A DNA stretch of 64,000 nucleotides from Gnetum montanum (taxonomy: Eukaryota; Streptophyta; Gnetopsida; Gnetales; Gnetaceae): assembly GCA_015680685.1 (NCBI GenBank), contig MNCI01007732.1:2264-66263 (forward strand), in the 5' to 3' direction. Both the position numbers and the translations under genes were made by a program. Every line of letters begins with the position of its first letter. The stretch's first letter is position 1. The notes beneath the pieces are model-generated. The model saw only the letters and a program-made list of their open reading frames with translations. It was not told the origin of the DNA and ran no database searches. Shown here piece after piece: positions 1 through 10,289 of the stretch.

Positions 1-188
1 GGCACATAGAAATAATTCTAACTCTGGAGGGAAAAAATGGCAAGAGTTCGGCTAAGGGACTAATTGTCTAATGTGAAAACCAAGGGTGTTGCCTCTTATT
101 TATAGGTGAGGAGATAGGCCCCGATATCGGGTATTCGACATTGCATGGTTGGATTCGATATCGCGAGATGCGAGATCGTGGTTCATCA
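1..188 (-). repeat. LTR fragment, truncated by window edge
   Basis: This is the terminal part of an LTR from an element lying mostly to the left of the window. It resembles the matching part of the element A LTR: a minus-strand TATA box near 95-106, GATATCG palindromes at about 123 and 157, and a terminal TTCATCA at 182-188. The hAT coding sequence starts immediately after it, so the LTR marks an insertion into the hAT gene. The partner LTR and the target duplication are outside the window. Confidence 0.6.
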
Positions 189-190
189 AA

Positions 191-678
191 GCTCAACAAG
201 CCATTGCAGATTTTTGGTACAAGCATATGCTTCAACTTCATTGTTTTACAAATACTAAATTCCAAAAAGTTGTAAATTTAATGATTTAAGCAGGATTTGA
301 ATTTACACTTCATACCATCAAGTATTACACACTTATGTAGTAGCTATTTTGAACATTTTTATTTTTGTTTTTCATTCATATGCAAACTCATTTATATTTA
401 AAATAAAAGGTAAGAGAACCTCTTTTGCTAGAATTCTATAATAATGTTTGAGAGTTGATGCAAGTTCACTACAAAACATTTGAGGATGTAGGGTGTAGCA
501 TTATGTTAGATGGATGGACTAATAGAAGGGATCAATCATTAATTAATGTTGTGATTGGATCTGCTTTTGGAACAATGTTTCTAAAATCTTTAGATGCCTT
601 AAGAAAAGTAAAGGATTCTATGTTTTATTTGAGCATATTCTGAGATGTCATAGAAGAAATTGAAATCACTAATATTGT
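191..678 (+). pseudogene. hAT transposase, 5' part (DUF659 core)
   Basis: The first stretch (191-289) reads as an alpha-helical segment with ADFWYKHMLQL, as found before DUF659 in hAT proteins. It continues after a stop as AGFEFTLHTIKYYT. An apparent intron follows, then from about 411 the hallmark segment CSIMLDGWTNRRDQSLINVV and the block ending FLKSLDA. A frameshift near 640 is needed to continue into VIEEIEITNIV, which is where family members have an intron. Element A inserted in that intron. Family knowledge: DUF659 carries part of the RNase H-like catalytic fold of these transposases. Stops and the frameshift show it is a pseudogene. Confidence 0.8.
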
Positions 679-688
679 CTAGGAATAT

Positions 689-1536
689 TGATGAGTGGCG
701 AGGTACCCCTACACTCAACCATACGAATACGAGCATTCACGCACGATCTAGTTGAACTCCGTAAACGGACTAGTTGTGGCATCTAGATAGTTACATGTTG
801 ATCACAATTCATTGTCTTCCCACCTAGACTAGTATTCGCTTATCATGTATGGTTTAGTCCAAAGTGAGGTGTATGATATGATTTCTAACACTAGGCTACT
901 CCTAGAGACAATGGAAAATAATCTTGATTAAACTAATAAGTAATAGGGAATAAAGTCTAAGCTAGCCTAAGCACAATGAGCATCTGTTCTTAATCATCTG
1001 TATGCATCTTAGACCTCATGTACTACTTCTAGGATTACCAAGCACACGTTAATTGAGCACTTCTAAATACGCTACTGGGTTACCAAGTAGTTACACTTCA
1101 ATGTTCGTGATTAAGTCGTATTCATTCTGCATTTAATAATAGGAATAGTAAATGATGGCAAAGAAATATTAACTAAGAAAATAATAAATAAAAATAACAA
1201 TTAAATAATTAAAAACTAAGTGAATGTTGCAATGATGGAGTAATCTCGATCTTTATTGCCGATCATGTGCGTGTCCTAGTACGTCACACTCGAATAAAGG
1301 GTCTATACAATTACAATCATCACATTGCGGGCATGCACTAGGAAAGAATTGAAAACTGACAAAAAGACTCTACTCTAACACTATTTGACTCCCCTGTTCT
1401 TGTGTGCCCAAATGTGTATTTATAGGCTTACACAAGAATTATGATATCGTGTATTCGATATCGTTACCCAGGCTGCGATATCACGTACCTGATATCGAGG
1501 ATCCGATATCAGGGCTTGGCAAAACATGATTCATCA
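689..1536 (-). repeat. 3' LTR of element A
   Basis: The LTR starts TGATGAGTGGCGAGG and ends TGATTCATCA on the + strand, giving a TGATGA/TCATCA inverted terminus. In element orientation a short U3 of about 120 bases holds five GATATC palindromes directly before a TATA box (minus strand, about 1414-1427). The polypurine tract complement TACCCCCATAACTAA follows the LTR from 1537. Confidence 0.9.
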
Positions 1537-1723
1537 TACCCCCATAACTAAATAACAACTCATCCTCGAGTTAGACAAAATGAGAATGGGTTCAATTGAT
1601 TACATAGTGGATAGGTACGAGATTATTGACTAACTAGGAATTACTCATGTCGTAGTGTGGAATTGAACAAAACAAAATTGAGACACATACATAGAATTTA
1701 TAAAAAATAAAATTTGCTGGAAC

Positions 1724-1855
1724 TCATGTTGTTCCTTGCGGTGGTGGTTCTTCCATGGGTCTCTTCCCCTTATCTTGTGCCTTAGAAGCATCCCAATCAG
1801 CCTTCTCTTTTTCCTCAGCCACTTTTTTATTCTCTTCCAGCAATTTATTCAATTG
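1724..1855 (-). pseudogene. ORF2 C-terminus of element A
   Basis: This is the minus-strand continuation of ORF2 on the far side of element B. It reads LNKLLEENKKVAEEKEKAD and ends DKGKRPMEEPPPQGTT followed by TGA at 1724-1726. The final PPPxGT plus stop is shared with B (PPPPGTT) and C (PPPLGTV). Compared with B, 936 bases are missing between two GCACAAG copies and the reading frame is kept. Confidence 0.75.
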
Positions 1856-1860
1856 CTCTG

Positions 1861-2607
1861 TGATGAGTCACCATTTAGTTAACCGCGATATTGCAGCCTG
1901 TCTCCTTATCTATAAATAAGAGGTAGACAGTTCCAATAGGCAATTTTTTAGTTCTTAGAGTTAAGTTTTGATTTTAGTTCTTATTTTTCCTCTCAACCCT
2001 TTTCCTCCCAGTGTATGCCTGCAGTGTGGTGATTATAATTGTACAACATCCTTATTCGAGTGTGACGTACTTGGAGACGCACATGACCAGAAAAAAAGAT
2101 AGAGATTACTTCATAATTATAGCATTCACTTAGCTTAATTATTTAATTAATTATTATTTACTACTTTCTTAGTTAATAATCTCTTCTCACCTTAAACTCT
2201 TATTAAACGCAGAATGAGTATGACTTGATTACGAGCATTTAAGTGTGACTACTTGGTAACCTAGTAGCGTACCTAGGATCTACGCTTGGTAATCCCAGTG
2301 GTAGTCATGCACAAAGTCCAAGATGTGTATGGATGGTCGAGGAACGGATGCTCATCGCACTTAGGCTAGCTTAGATCCTTTCTCACCCTTTCTCTCTTAG
2401 CTTAGTTAATCTTATTTACCATCATACCCAGGAGTAGCGTTAGCATAGGAACACATCATACACCTCACTCTAGACTAAACCATACATGACAAAGCTAATT
2501 CAACTGTCTAGATACCACAACTAACCCATCTATGGAGTTCAACCGAATCACGCTTGAGAACACTCATATTCATATGGTTGAGTGTAGGGGTACATCGCCA
2601 CTCATCA
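1861..2607 (+). repeat. 5' LTR of element B
   Basis: It begins TGATGAGTCACC and ends CGCCACTCATCA. The TATA box TATAAATAAG is at 1911-1920, only about 50 bases into the LTR, so U3 is very short. The U3 palindromes present in the right LTR (9685-9706) are partly deleted here, leaving GCGATATTGC. The U5 end is close to the corresponding end of the A and C LTRs. Confidence 0.9.
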
Positions 2608-2608
2608 T

Positions 2609-2627
2609 TGGCGTTGTTGCCGGGGAC
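2609..2627 (+). promoter_or_regulatory. Primer binding site of B (tRNA-Asp type)
   Basis: TGGCGTTGTTGCCGGGGAC lies one base after the LTR end. It matches the complement of the plant tRNA-Asp 3' end with two changes from the TGGCGCCGTTGCC form, both C to T, as expected of methylation-driven decay. Confidence 0.85.
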
Positions 2628-2748
2628 GGTGCTAGTTATCTAGATTAGTTATATCATACCAGGTCGTTGTAAAGGAATTAACGATATATCTTTTCAAAAG
2701 AAATAATTATAAAAAGTCACATACAAACTCATACACAATTGCACAACC

Positions 2749-3789
2749 ATGGCTCTCCTACAAGACTAAGATAATGCCACACCCAGTGAGGAAATTCATT
2801 GGAGAACCAACGGATTATATGATAATGAGGATTGGAGTACACAACTCGAGGTGGGGGTTTCTTATAAACTGAACCGAAGGCAACATCATCCCAACGCACA
2901 AAATCATAACTTACCTAATGACGATGAACCCCCATTGGCCACTATAAGCCTAACGCAAATACAAGAGGCTGTTCGAATCTCCTGTAGGCATCGTAAAGAG
3001 AGCCGCCTACCCAAGCTCGATTTAAACAACTTCCCTAATTTTTCAGGAGGCTATGACTTAGATCCACATCAACATTTACAAGCCTTCTACGATGCCTGTA
3101 CATGGAACAACATTGATAATGGTTGGCAAAAACTCAAGCTCTTCCCTATGACACTCGTTGGCCAAGCAAAAGTATGGTATAGATTGTTAAAACCAAATTC
3201 AATACAACATTGGCCAACAATGGTAGAACTCTTTAACAAAAGATATCAAACCTACGCAAGAGTGTCAGCCTTGAGGAAACAAATCCAAGAGTGGAAACAA
3301 GCACAACACAAACCCTTGGACATGGCCTTAGAAAGATATTATGCACTGTTAAACAACTATCTAGGCCATCAGTTCTCCGAGGAAAGGCTAATGTACCATA
3401 TCATTGATGGGCTCTGTAATGAAATGAGAGAGACCCTAGGGATGTATGCCCAAGGTCAACTATAAGAACTATGAACCCATCAAGTCCAAGAGCTTATTAA
3501 GTGGGTAGCAAAAGAAGAAGGAGAAATGGCTAGATGGGAGAGTGTTGAAAAACATCAACGGGACCAGAATCTCAACTTAACAAAGGTTCATAATCACAAA
3601 AAGCAGAAATCAACCTATCACAAGGAGAAAGAACCATCTTTGTCGGTACAATAATCGTTGGAGGAAGTCAAGGCAAAGATCAATGAGATGTTGGAATGGA
3701 CGCATAAAAAGTGTGGAGAATTTATCGATATCATTGGAGATAGAGTTTTGACAACCCTAGAAGCAGGACAAGTATCATTAGATAATTAA
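2749..3789 (+). pseudogene. gag: Gag of element B
   Basis: The likely start is ATG 2749 (MALLQD), with an early in-frame stop. The longest open part is 2851-3465. The retrotransposon gag domain includes LPKLDLNNFPNFSGGYDLD, GQAKVWYRLLKPNSIQHW and LMYHIIDGLCNEMRETLGM. After a stop at 3463-3465 the same frame continues as a Lys/Glu-rich helix up to 3789. It is close to Gag of A and more distant from Gag of C. It forms the particle and binds RNA in active relatives; this copy is inactivated by stops. Confidence 0.85.
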
Positions 3790-4610
3790 AAGGAAGGGAT
3801 AAGGAAAATAAGAGCTTAACTGCCAATCACACGTATGAATGCAACATTTGCCCATATAATCACCCCAAGGGTTAATGCCCAATCTTGTTACATTTATATG
3901 AGCATTGGGGAAGCACATTACATCCCGAGTTCGTACAGAGATACTGTGTTTGATCACAGTGGCAACAATCCCAGTCGTAGGGGAAGCCACCCCTAAACTG
4001 GAGACATCCTTCATATCATCCAAATCCAAATGCTTATCTAGTCCAATACCCTGTTTCTCCAACTGGGCCAACATACCCTATCTCACCGCACTATCATTCT
4101 CCCCAATACTATCAGCCCATGTCCTCAACACAACCACCACCTTGTGCACCTTACACTTCTCCTAATTTTCAACATTCTCATCCTTTCCCTCCTTCTACAT
4201 CGCCACCAACTATTCCTAAAGTGTTTGCACCACAGCAACAACCCACGAATGTTACTTGTGCTACTACCGCCAATAGTAGTGAGAGGCCCCCTCAACATCA
4301 AAAGCGCCCCTTCTTTAAACATGACCGTAGGAAGGGACAACACAATTCCAAGGCCAATGCATTCTCCAACTCAGCATAGGTTCAACATTATGGTACACCC
4401 TTCCCTATGAATCCAACACCTCATGTTACTTCATCAGGGCCACCAATTAACACTCCAACAACCATACGGCCTAATGAACACAGCCATGGAGGGAAACATT
4501 CTGATCCTTGCATACCATCTTATGGTCCCAAATATCACAGTGGGTCAACTCTTTATCCAAGAACCACATCTCATAAATTGCCCCACTATGTTTACTATAA
4601 TTAAGTGTGT
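3790..4610 (+). pseudogene. Cysteine motif and proline-rich Gag tail of B
   Basis: From 3826 the reading NHTYECNICPYNHPKG, stop, CPI contains a zinc-knuckle-like cluster with spacing C-x2-C-x3-H-x4-C. A tail rich in Pro, Ser, Gln and His follows, with SPNFQHSHPFPPSTSPP and a basic stretch RPFFKHDRRKGQ. The reading is broken by stops and shifts but is collinear with A. No aspartic protease motif follows. Confidence 0.6.
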
Positions 4611-6120
4611 GAACCCCAATGGGGTAAGTATGACCAAGTTTCAATGTTTCCAACATGCAAGGATCCTCATCTTTCATTTATTAATCCTTGTCATCGTCAA
4701 CTGTTTCATTATGGGGGATATCCCCCATTCTAAAAAACAAGCATGGTTAATAAATATTTTCCATTTTCTTTAATATTATAAATTTTTGTTTTCAGTTTTT
4801 CATTTTTCAATTTCTTGTTTTATCTTTTTGTCTTTTTATCTTTTTACGTTTTTATAAGTAATCTCATCATCAAATAAAACACTCATGTGGCTTGTTGGTT
4901 GAGGTGTGTTCTATGTTATCGAGTCTTGAGTGATCAATTATTTGGACAATGAGCCCATTACACCCACTAATCCATTCTACAAATAAGAGGTTCTATTAAA
5001 GGGTACAGTGATATTCTTGACATTCTTAAAAACTTAAAAATTAATTTTGTGTTCATTGTACCTAGAATGAAGAAGGATGGACCAAAAGGGAATGATTAGG
5101 GTATGACATCAAGGGGACTTGAGGATTCTCTTTTGTGACATCTGTGGGAGTTATCATGCAACGTGGTTGTACTAAGATCCTTGTAGATCTAACAAAAAAT
5201 GGAAGTAAGAGTAATAAAAAAGGTACTCAAAGATCCAATGCTATTCTAGGGGGTCCCACTGGAAAGACATGCATCCATGCCTGAAGGTTGGCAGCTTCTT
5301 TGGATTCAATAGTGAAAAAAAAAGAGAGAAGAGAAAATGAAAAGAAAAAAAAAGTGCCACAAAACAAAAAAAAATCAATCACTCCTCCCTTGAATAAAAC
5401 ACCAAGTGATTGTACGCCTTGTTTTTATGGTACTCTCATAGTTGCTCATCATGGGATGAAATAATGCGATGTCACTGATCAAAGGAATAGACTTGGTCTT
5501 GAGCTTGGAATGACAGGTTAATGACACATTAATCATGCTTTACACACAAGATTCACTATGCCCTAGATTAATTAGCTCATGTTCCAATCTCTACAATCCC
5601 TTCTATACCCCATCTCATCTCGTTGTTCATGTAATTGTTACTTGTGTCTCGTGTAGCATAGAATTCTCACCTCATTACGGTGATATTTACATGCATGTGT
5701 TTTGTGGAATCAGTGCGGATTACATTTAACCCTTCTAGTACCTATGGACACTTTTAAGTGTGGTTACACAAGGGCATTATAGGTTGGAACCTACTTTGGG
5801 GAGGACCCACTTGTGTAATCTTTTGTAATTTTCACTTATGACACAGCTCACACACACTATTTCTTACCCTCAGCCTATTTTTCATGACATTCTTTCCCTA
5901 CTACTATCCCTCTAAATTCCAATGTTCCTATGTACCATTACATGGCCTTTTTCTCTCACTTACGACTCGAGGCCTTATTGCCTAAGTCCATCCACATCTC
6001 ATTATTCGTGCCTTCAAAACCATCTAATTACCCTAGAACCCTTCAACATGTGTCACATGTCCAAATTTCCATTTTTGATTCCAGAAAAAACCTTCAAAAT
6101 TTGGTATTTTTCCCTCGGCC
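4611..6120 (+). other. Spacer between gag and ORF2 in element B
   Basis: This stretch has no supported coding region. It contains an AT-rich tract (4740-4870), a purine-rich tract near 5315-5375, and several short open frames without recognisable similarity. In the complete relative C, the corresponding interval between gag and ORF2 holds pol. No RT or integrase motif is visible in any frame here, so pol has been lost rather than scrambled. Confidence 0.6.
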
Positions 6121-6129
6121 TAACATCAC

Positions 6130-6212
6130 TAGAGTTGTGATATCACGGCCAATGCGATATCGCGTATGCGATGTATCGTACGCTGTATCGCGTCCCGTCT
6201 AGCTATAAATAC
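6130..6212 (+). promoter_or_regulatory. Putative internal promoter for ORF2 of B
   Basis: A palindrome cluster (GATATC near 6139 and 6156, then CGTATGCG and ATCGTACG-type repeats) precedes a TATA box CTATAAATAC at 6203-6212. The 13-mer GCGATATCGCGTA at 6154-6166 is identical to 9685-9697 in the B LTR, where it also lies about 40-50 bases before the TATA box. ORF2 begins about 480 bases downstream. Promoter activity is inferred, not shown. Confidence 0.55.
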
Positions 6213-6383
6213 ATGACCCCCTCATAACACTTAAGATCATTTTTCACAATTCACGCGGGGGAGTTTTTCAAATTTTTCTCTACAACTTGAAATTGTGAGA
6301 CCCTTGCTTTTCTACCTATATCTCGCTCACTAGTACTCCGATTTTTATTTCGTCTAAACCTGCTTGAACCCAGAGTGTTCAGC

Positions 6384-6400
6384 TTAGTCGTGGGGGAGGG
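6384..6400 (+). promoter_or_regulatory. Second polypurine-tract-like site in B
   Basis: TTAGTCGTGGGGGAGGG lies between the putative internal promoter and ORF2. The 11-mer AGTCGTGGGGG (6386-6396) is identical to 9648-9658 in the 3' polypurine tract of the same element. It could act as a central plus-strand primer or be a duplicated relic. Confidence 0.45.
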
Positions 6401-6690
6401 ACACCTGCCGAATAGCAACTAACTTTTTTGGAATCTATCATCACCCAATGGACATTATCAAGGGTAATTAGTTATAAGTATTAAGGATAATTGTGCTGAA
6501 AATAATTTCACCCCTTCAGGTACATCATGAAACTAAAATTGGAAACCACCTAAGTAACAGGACTCACTATTACAATCTTTCGGGAAACATCACATGGAGA
6601 TAAAATAAATTAAATTAGTTAAGGAAAGTAGTAAGGTATAACTTAACTTCGAAAACAACCTTGCTAACGCTTGGCCTCGTGTGATTGCAG

Positions 6691-9479
6691 ATGGCCCCGA
6701 AACGTGGACAACAAGAAGGTCCTGCTCAAGGTGGAAGGAAACGACCTAGGAGAGGTGAAGAACAAGTCCCTGCTAGACAACATGTAGAGCAGGAGGAACA
6801 ATCATTCAGCATTCACCAAGAAGACCCTACTACTGTACAGTTTAGGCAGGTAGAAGGAGGAGCTGCAGCAGCACCTGAACAAGGACAACATCTCATGTTG
6901 CCCCAGGATTGCGTTTAGGCTATCCATGAAAGGTCCACATTCACTGCGGTGATCGTGAAATTAAATTTTAAATCTTTCACAGAGTTCACTCCTGAGGCTG
7001 TTAGGGACCACCTCACAGAGTCTCCCTTATGGCCTATCTTCTCTGAAAGTGGTGCCTGGTACCTAGGGGAAACGTACCAATTCTGGCACAACAGAGAACA
7101 AGGCACCATCGTTAACATTTGTGGGGTGATAATCGATTTCTCTATACAAGCCATTTCAGAAGTATAAACCTTCTGAATACAGGGCCCAAGGTTGCTCAAT
7201 TGTTTACCTGTTCAGACACTGATGTGCGACGAGTTTGGTTGGAAAGGGCATATGGCAGAGATAAGACATTTGGAGAATTGACAATGGAAGAGAGGATCTA
7301 TTTCAAAATTGGAACGTATTAGCTCTTCCCCACGAAGGGCCTAAAAAGGATTTCAACATATGCACCAAGGGGGTGCGCAGTGCTGATGGGAAAAGTTAAT
7401 GCTAACTTGCCTGAGCTATACTTTATGGAGATCTTGAGGCAGTTCAAGGAACGAAAGACAGGGAAAATGACGTTGCCCTTCCCTTGCCTTATCAGAAAGC
7501 TATGCCGACGTGCTGGTATTAGGGGATACACTAATGATGTCCTCCAAAAAGCCCAAAATGCTTCATATGCCGAACTGTTAAAGCCACTAGCTGTAAGAAA
7601 AATCATTGGTGAGACATTGGGACCATAACAAGAAAAAGAATAGATGGCTGAACAAACTGCAACTCAACTTGCAGGACCCAACCAACTTCCAAGTATGGGA
7701 CCCAGCCAACAATAGGAAGCAATGCCTAGCACGTACTAGGATCAACCACCACCGTCGCAAGATTACAGACCATCGATGAGCCATCTCAGGGCCATCGCTG
7801 AGATAGTTAGTTGGGGAAGTCATGATGATGCAAATCTCTTCCATGTCATTAACGATGCCATACAGCCCACTGTTTGTCTGGATCGTGCACATGGAGAAGT
7901 ATTAATTCAAATAGGATGAGGGTAAAGCACTTGGTCACCATAGATCTCAGGAAATGTTGCATCTTTTGAAGTGGAATTAGAAACTGGTGAAGGGGCCACG
8001 GTGGTGGTCATGCAACACCAGGATGTAGCAGGAGCCACAGAAGTGGTCGCAGACCACATCAAAGAATCATTCAATGTACCTATTGTGCCACCAGCAGATC
8101 TCACAGGAGCACAAGATGCTCAAACTTTGGCTGGAACCTCAATGACTCCTGCGGAACATGAGGATGCACTTGATCGATTACTACAAATAGGACAAGTAAT
8201 GACGTCCCTGTTTGACATCCCTTAAGATGTTACAACAATTCAATCAGAGCTCATTTCCACTAAGGGGAAGCTGGTCTTGACAGAGGTGAGGGTCGAGCAT
8301 GCTGAAGTAGAGGTGCAAAAATTACAAGAAAATCTCGTGGCCCTACAAGCAGCATAGCCAGACCCTTTGCAATTTGTTCCTACAGACCAGCTAGACAATT
8401 TCAAAATTGAGCAACTAACCAAGCTACTAATAGAGAATAAGAAGGTGGGTGAAGGAAAAGAGAAGACTGTTTGGGATGCCTCTACAGCACAAGTGCAAAC
8501 ACATGTGCATATCAAGGCACTCAAGGCCTTATAGGAGGAAAACAAGTAGCTTGTTGCCGACAACCTTCAGTTAACCTCTATGGAGAAGCAAAAGAATGTT
8601 CTTATAGAACACTTTCATTAGTTGTGAGAACAATTCATTTGGGTCAACCAAGACATGAACTGTTTATCTAGGGAGAATTGAACCCTCTCAATGGAGGAGG
8701 TACGCGCCATTCACCAAAAGATAGCTATCGAAATCAGTGCATGGAAAAATTGGGCTAAACAGCATGAAAAGTTAAAGGAAGACTTCTAGGACTAGGTGGG
8801 GATGTAGAAACAGATCCTTGAGAAGGAGATCCATATGGCCAAGGCCCACATTAATGTTATCAGTGCTCAACACATTGACTGGTGGGCCATATTGGACACA
8901 TATGCCTTAGCCCACTAGGCAGAAGTTAAGAACCAGGACCTGCAGATCCAAGATCTTATAGAATACATGGAGTTGGCAAACCTGCTGTATGCCAACCTTG
9001 CCATGTTAACAATAGGGTGCCCGAGAACAGAGCTCGAGCAACATGTAGCTACCACCTACATCAAATATGAAATAGAATTTGCAGAACGGAAGAAGATATT
9101 GCAAAAACTGGAGATTGCAAATTCTAAAATTGAGGTGGTGAAGGCAAGCTACCAAGGACAAAAGGGTGTTGCAACAAATTTGGCTTGACGGCTTGCAGAT
9201 TTTCAAGAATACAGAGACAAAGCCAGAGCCTACAAGGAGGAAAGATAGGTATTTGTGGCCTGGTATGTCAAGGCAAATCAAATGTTTCTGCAACTACCCT
9301 GCCCATGGGAAGTGCTGACTCCATTGAACATCAGAACATTAGCATGGACGACAGAAGATCTCCAAATAGAAGAGGAAAAACTCTAGGCAATACTTCAATG
9401 CCATCAAGCCCCAAACCCTGGAGCACAAGACAAGGGGAAAGCACCTATGGAGGATCCACCGCCACCAGGAACTACATGA
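6691..9479 (+). pseudogene. ORF2 of element B (plant-transposon-protein-like domain, coiled coil)
   Basis: ORF2 starts at ATG 6691, directly after a splice-acceptor-like TGTGATTGCAG, and ends at TGA 9477-9479 after PPPPGTT. The N-terminus is basic (MAPKRGQQ, KRPRR). A globular domain follows: ESPLWPIFSESGAWYLGET, ERIYFKIGTY, then MTLPFPCLIRKLCRRAGI. This resembles the Pfam 'putative plant transposon protein' domain found next to many plant gypsy elements. A Pro/Gln-rich linker and about 400 residues of Gln/Glu/Lys/Leu-rich, probably coiled-coil sequence come next. Several stops and shifts make it a pseudogene. It occupies the position where some relatives carry an env-like ORF. Its function is unknown. 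Confidence 0.75.
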
Positions 9480-9645
9480 GTTCCACGAATTTTGTAGCTG
9501 TAGAACATTCTTTGTGTTGTGTCTCAATTTTGTTTTGATCCCACACTGCAACATAAACTCATTTTCACCATCCAATAATCCTGTACCTATCCACTATGTA
9601 ATCAATGGAGCTTGTTCTCACTATAACTCTAGGACGAGTTTTCAT

Positions 9646-9660
9646 TCAGTCGTGGGGGTA
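9646..9660 (+). promoter_or_regulatory. 3' polypurine tract of B
   Basis: TCAGTCGTGGGGGTA ends immediately before the 3' LTR at 9661. In LTR elements this tract primes plus-strand DNA synthesis. The preceding sequence (ACTCTAGGACGAGTTTTCA) resembles the same position in A and C (CTCGAGGATGAGTT). Confidence 0.8.
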
Positions 9661-10289
9661 TGATGAGTCGCCATTTAGTTAACCGCGATATCGCGTACGT
9701 GATATCGCAGCCTATCTCCTCATTTATAAATAAGAGGTAGATAGTTCCGATAGGCAGTTTTTTAGTTCTTAGAGTTAAGTTTTGATTTTAGTTCTTGTTT
9801 TTCCTCTCAACCCTTTTCCTCCAAGTGTATGCCCGCAGTGTGGTGATTGTAATTGTACGGCATCCTTATTTGAGTGTGACGTACTTGGACATGCACATGA
9901 CCGAAAATAAAGATTGAGATTACTTCATCATTGCAGCATTCACTTAGCTTAATTATTTAATTAATTGTTATTTATTACTTTCTTAGTTAATCTCTTCTCA
10001 CCCTAAACCCCTATTAAACACGGAATGAGTACGACNTCTCTTAGCTTAGTTAATCTTATTGACCATCATACCCAGGAGTAGCGTTAGCATAGGAACACAT
10101 GATACACCTCACTTTGGACTAAACCATACATGACAAAGCTAATACTAGTCCAAGTGGGAAGACAACGAACTATGACCTAAGGATAACTGTCTAGATACCA
10201 CAACTAGCTCGTCTGCGGAGTTCGACCGGATCGCGCGTGAAATGTTCATATTCGTATGGTTGAGTGTAGGGGTACCTCGCCACTCATCA
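9661..10289 (+). repeat. 3' LTR of element B, with sequence gap
   Basis: It begins TGATGAGTCGCC, with palindromes GCGATATCGCGTACGTGATA starting at 9685 and TATAAATAAG at 9725-9734, and ends CACTCATCA. At 10036 there is a single N. Compared with the left LTR, roughly 170 bases (left LTR about 2220-2395) are missing at exactly this point, which suggests an assembly join rather than a real deletion. Confidence 0.9.

Larger units (their letters stand above)
1861..10289 (+). mobile_element. Ty3/gypsy element B, pol-less, nested in A
   Basis: B is an LTR retrotransposon in plus orientation with LTRs 1861-2607 and 9661-10289 and an imperfect target duplication CTCTG (1856-1860) / CTTTG (10290-10294). 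Order: LTR, PBS, gag, proline-rich Gag tail, spacer, ORF2 promoter-like region, ORF2, polypurine tract, LTR. No protease, RT, RNase H or integrase is present. It matches the layout of element C minus pol, so it would need the enzymes of a relative to move. It inserted into the ORF2 C-terminal region of A, a member of its own family. Confidence 0.9.

Noticed and set aside
6915-7199. Minus-strand frame of 94 residues opposite ORF2 of B
   Set aside because: It is the shadow of the conserved ORF2 reading on +, which is supported by homologous readings in A, C and E.
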